The notes beneath the pieces are model-generated. The model was given only the letters and a program-made list of their open reading frames with translations, was not told the origin of the DNA and searched no databases. Of a stretch of DNA of 64,000 bases, positions 60,222 through 64,000 are shown piece after piece (the first letter of the stretch is position 1; each line of letters opens with the position of its first letter). The translations under genes and the position numbers were made by a program. Source of the DNA: Akebia trifoliata. Its lineage: Eukaryota; Streptophyta; Magnoliopsida; Ranunculales; Lardizabalaceae. The DNA is taken from the NCBI GenBank assembly GCA_017979445.1, contig CM030713.1, forward strand, positions 24,535,163 to 24,599,162, read 5' to 3'.

Positions 60222-61330
60222 ATTGAGAAAAAAAATTCTTTAATTTGCTTAAATAACAAAACTATAATCACGTAGACCCTAAATTGATAAAAAAAATTCT
60301 TAAATTTCTATGTTTATAGGGTCAGAAAAATCAAACCAAATTAAATAAAATTGATAAAAAAAAAAAATTGAAATTTCCATGTTTATAGGGTTAGAAAAAT
60401 CAAACCAAATTAAATAAAATTGATAAAAAAATAATTTTGAAATTTGCTTAAATAACAAAACTATAATCACGTAAACCCTAAAATTGATTAAAAAAAAAAA
60501 TTCTGAAATTTCCATGTTTATAGGGTTAGAAAAATCAAACCAAATTAAATAAAATTGATAAAAAAAACAATTCTGAAATTTGCTTAAATAACAAAATTAT
60601 AATCACGTAAACCCTAAAATTGATAAAAAAAAATTCTGAAATTTCCATGTTTATAAGGTTAGAGAAATCAAACCAAATTAAATAAAATTGATAAAAAAAA
60701 AAAAAATTGAAATTTGCACAAAACTATAATCAATTAGACCCTAAAATTGATAAAAATAAAATTATGAAATTTTCATGTTTAGTGGAGATCAGAAAATCGA
60801 ACCAAATTGATAAAAAAATTCTGAAATTTGCTTAAATAACAAAACTATAATCACGTAGACCCTAAAATTGATAAAAAATTCTGAAATTTCCATGTTTATA
60901 CGGTTAGAAAAATCAAACAAAATTAAATAAAATTGATAAAAAAAAATTCTGAAATTTGCACAAAACTATAATCAATTAGACCCTAAAATTGATTAAAAAA
61001 AAATTCTAATCCATGTTTAGATGTTTAGAAAAATCTAACCAAATTGAATAAAATTGATAAAAAAAAAATTATGAAATTTGCTTAAATAACAAAATTATAA
61101 TCAACTAGACCATAAAATTGGAAAAAAAAAATTCAGAAATTTTCATGTTTATAGGGTTATAAAAATGGAACCAAAAATCTCGTTTGATTCAACTGTTTGT
61201 CGAGAGAGAAGAGATGAAATTTGCACAAAATTATAATCAACAAAATAATAATTACAACTATAATCAAAGTAGACCCTAAAACTTTAAAAAAATCTGAAAC
61301 TTCCATGTTTATAGGGTTAGAAAAATTGAA
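60222..61330 (+). repeat. Two-part tandem array inside the Harbinger element
   Basis: Two modules alternate: one with GAAATTTCCATGTTTATAGG and AAATCAAACCAAATTAAAT, the other with GAAATTTGCTTAAATAACAA and AACTATAATCACGTAGACCC. Together they make about 130-180 bp higher-order units, with roughly seven to nine copies. Poly-A length varies between copies. Confidence 0.85.
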
Positions 61331-61409
61331 CCACAAATCCCGTTTGATTCCGCTGTTTGTCGAGAGAGAAGAGACGAAGTGGAACTCCAGCTACACTCAG
61401 ATCTATGCG

Positions 61410-61610
61410 TGGCTCGACAGAGAGAGAGAGCGCTTCGCGACGGAGAGATCTGTGCAAGATTGAGACCGAACAGCTCTGCGCAGCTGTGTGAGAGGCTTCT
61501 TGACAGAGAAGAAACGAATATAGACAGAGAGAAAGACCATGAGATAGAGAGAGAGGTGTGATAGAGAAAGAGAGAGAGAGGTGAGATCGAGAGAGAAATG
61601 TGAGATCTGT
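61410..61610 (+). repeat. GA-rich low-complexity stretch
   Basis: GAGAGAGAG-type sequence with interspersed GATC. The Ser/Leu-rich minus-strand ORFs of 114 and 116 codons are two frames of the same low-complexity DNA and are not called genes. Confidence 0.7.
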
Positions 61611-62215
61611 GAAAGCTTCTGTCGAAGAAAATAGAGTAAAGGGGCAGGGGCAAAATCGTTTTTTCACTTCAACCGTTTATTCGGTGTTTTATTCCCCCGC
61701 AAACGCGATTAAAAAAGCGTCTCAATCAAGCTTCTCCATTTTGCGTTTCAAAACGCAATTACAAACCACAGATTTTTAACGCTGTTTTTATCAAACGGTA
61801 GTTACGAGTGGAACCGCAGCTTTTCACCGCAAACGCAGTGAAAGCCGCGTTTTGAAGCGGTAACAAACAGGCGCTTATCATCTATGTAGTATACTCGGTC
61901 AAGGATAGACATGATCAAACCTATAGATTGGATGTTCTCCTTTCGAGAATGTATTAGAAATGATGTCAAGAATGAAGAAAGTATTAAATCCCAATTTTAA
62001 TCGATGATGACGTTGGTTGTGGTGATGATCCCTTTAGAGTTTGCAAAACACAAGAAGCAAACTAATCATTAAAACATGAAGGCTCTGGAAGAGAGCCAAT
62101 TGTCAGTCCACACGACAAAACAGAAGAATCTAATCAAATGATTAAGCCTGTGATATAATGCCGGGTTCCTTGATCCTCAATGATGGCTAGTGGTGAGCTC
62201 TATCATATATATATA

Positions 62216-62660
62216 GGGTGGCGTTCAAGGGCCAACTTTTTGGCAAAACATTTTTCAAAACATGGGTTAGAGGTTTTGGAATGGGCTGATTTTTGGTGAG
62301 GATGATCTCTACGGTGAAGAGATCATCCTCACCAAAAATCAGCCCATTCCAAAACTTCTAACCCATGTTTACAAGTTAAAAAATCGTGGACCGTCCATTT
62401 TTTATAAACTGTTTTTGACGTAGAGATCATCCTCATCAAAAATCAGCCCATTCCAAAACTTCTAACCCATGTTTACAAGTTGAAAAATCGTGGACCGTCC
62501 ATTTTTTATAAATTGTTTTTGATGGGGTTAGAAGTTTTGGAATGGGCTGATTTTTGGTGAAGATGATCTCCTCACCGTAAAGATCATCCTCACCAAAAAT
62601 CAGCCCATTCCAAAACTTCTAACTCATGTTCTGAAAAATGTTTTGCCATTGAACGCTACC
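62216..62660. mobile_element. Hairpin MITE copy 5 (445 bp)
   Basis: The ends GGGTGGCGTTCAAGGGCCAA and inverted GGTAGCGTTCAATGGCAAAA share AAACATTTTTCA further in. TATATATATA borders it on both sides. The interior has near-perfect hairpins, TTTTGGAATGGGCTGATTTT pairing with its inverse, and one extra half-module, making three arms. Confidence 0.9.
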
Positions 62661-62675
62661 TATATATATATATTA

Positions 62676-63038
62676 GGATCCGTATACACATAAAGCTACT
62701 CATAAAGCTACAACGCATTTTGTCTTATATGGGCAAAAATGTTTGGAATAAGCTGATTTTTTGTGAAGATGATCTTTATGGTGAGGAGATCATCCTTGCC
62801 GAAAATCAGCCCATTATGAAACTTCTAGCCCCATGTTTACACGTTGAGAAATTTTAGACCGTCCAATTTTTATAAATCACTTTTGATGGGGTTAGAAGTT
62901 TTGGAATGGAATGATTTTTTGCAAGGATGATCCCCTCACCACAGAGATCATCCTCACAAAAAAATCAGCCCATTCCGAATCTTTTTAACCATATAAGACA
63001 AACACGTTGTAGCTTTATGTGTCTACGGAACCCCACCC
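62676..63038. mobile_element. Hairpin MITE copy 6
   Basis: GGATCCGTATACACATAAAG and inverted GGTTCCGTAGACACATAAAG are the ends, continuing into GCTACAACG and GTCTTATATGG on both. TA tracts lie on both sides. A 16-bp local duplication (CATAAAGCTAC) sits at the left end. Confidence 0.88.
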
Positions 63039-63117
63039 ATATATATATGGAAAATGTTGTATGGACCAAGAGACCAGGTAGAGCATAGATTGAGGTTAAC
63101 ATATGGGTAGTGTTTGG

Positions 63118-63459
63118 CTGACAATCTTAGGTTGACAACGTTGGTTAATAAAATTTATCTTATATGATTTAAAAGTTTCGTATTTGACTGATTTTTTGTG
63201 AGGAAAATCTTTACTGTAAGGAGCCAATCTAAATCTTCTAACCCCATCAAAAGTGATTTTCAAAATTGAAGAATTATGGATCATAAATTTTTATTATAAA
63301 TTTGTAAGTCACTTTTGATAGGGTTAAAAATTTAGATTGAGCTGATTTTTTGTGAGAATGGTGAGGAGATCATTCTCACAACAAATTAGTCCAATCCAAA
63401 ACTTTGAAGTCATATAAGACAAATATTATTAATCAACATTGTTGGGCTAAGATTGTCAG
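63118..63459. mobile_element. Hairpin MITE copy 7
   Basis: CTGACAATCTTAGGTTGACA and inverted CTGACAATCTTAGCCCAACA are the ends, followed by AATAA and CTTATATG on both. The interior modules are present but more diverged. Confidence 0.85.
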
Positions 63460-63917
63460 TCGAGAGAGATAGAGATGAGGTTAGGAGAGAATATGAAGCG
63501 TGAAAGAGGGACGTCCAAGACAGAAGAGACGTGTGGGAGAGGGGTAGAGATAGAAGAAAGGGTTCTCTCCCTTCTAAATGGGACGACCATGGGGCTTTAT
63601 AAGCTTTTAAAGATATTAATTTTTCAGAAAGTTCCCCTTTTGTTAGATTTGTTTGGTGCCCTCGTAGCATATGTCCATGGCATTTCTTAAAAGAATTTGA
63701 TTTTTATTTCTTTCTTTCTTTGTTGGATATTTTATTTGATTTGATTTTCCTTTTTTTAAATATCTTTTAGTGATTTGTGGGCCCATGGTGAGTGGGACGA
63801 CTACCAACATTTTCTAGTTTTTGTTGTTTGGGTTTTAGCAACATTTTTTCTTTTTTTCTTACATTTAATTGTGTGGGACCCTCCATACGAGTCGCTTAAC
63901 TTGATTTTTTTAGTAAG

Positions 63918-64000
63918 GTGCTGTTTGTTAAACTGAAAAAAATAAGTGCTGAATAGCATTAAGCGCTGAAACTTATAAGCGCTGAATATAAGTGCTGAAA
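63918..64000 (+). mobile_element. Possible transposon end cut by the window edge
   Basis: GGTGCTGTTTGTTAAACTGA followed by repeats of AAGCGCTGAA or AAGTGCTGAA resembles the subterminal region of a plant DNA transposon. The rest lies outside the window. Confidence 0.4.

Larger units (their letters stand above)
55600..61875 (-). mobile_element. PIF/Harbinger transposon, decayed, about 6.3 kb
   Basis: The interior has the two genes expected of this superfamily, a DDE transposase (56740-57860) and a Myb/SANT-like partner (58390-59430), both on the minus strand. Candidate ends are CCCCGTTTGATTCAGCT at the left and, inverted, GCGCCTGTTTGTTACCGCTT at the right, followed outside by TTA, the usual 3-bp target. 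The left flank does not show a clean TTA, so borders are approximate. A tandem array fills 60222-61330 and a GA-rich stretch 61410-61600. Confidence 0.75.

Noticed and set aside
61309..61667. Two overlapping minus-strand ORFs of 114 and 116 codons
   Set aside because: They are two frames of one GA-rich low-complexity stretch, Ser/Leu-rich, with no domain.

Overview
This is nuclear DNA of a flowering plant, probably a dicot or an early-diverging lineage rather than a grass. It shows AT-rich GT-AG introns up to 6.8 kb, plant-type housekeeping genes, and a dense population of plant transposon families (hAT, CACTA, PIF/Harbinger, FAR1/MULE-like, Gypsy LTRs, LINE, tRNA-derived SINEs, many MITEs). 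The species cannot be named from sequence alone.

Layout: 345-12033 (+) holds the last seven exons of a mitochondrial-type phosphatidylserine decarboxylase (PSD). Its first intron in the window carries a 4.85-kb hAT element with perfect 8-bp target duplications, and a later intron carries a 456-460 bp triplication. 13211-19407 (-) is a complete ten-exon cytosolic tyrosyl-tRNA synthetase encoding 391 residues. It is tail-to-tail with PSD and has a related non-autonomous hAT copy in an intron. 19600-28520 is intergenic: MITEs, a SINE, a tandem duplication and a LINE 3' fragment. 29001-30201 (-) is a small conserved membrane-protein gene whose last exon lies in a five-copy tandem array. 30540-40950 is repeat-rich: minisatellites, LTR remnants and AT-rich DNA.

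40979-50600 is the most interesting block. A decayed FAR1/MULE-like gene on the minus strand is split by a 7.77-kb CACTA transposon (42214-49986, 3-bp TSD). That transposon has captured intron-containing fragments of three host genes: a C2-domain protein, a Cof-type HAD phosphatase and a GT8 glucuronosyltransferase of the IPUT1/PGSIP6 type. It was later hit by a 2.0-kb LTR that is now solo. A tandem paralogue beside it preserves the empty site, so the order of insertions can be read directly.

51270-63460 contains a decayed PIF/Harbinger element with both of its genes, and at least seven copies of a modular hairpin MITE family that mostly sit in or beside TA or other simple-repeat tracts.

The two housekeeping genes and the small membrane-protein gene look functional. 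I found no intact transposase, so every mobile element here looks non-autonomous or dead.
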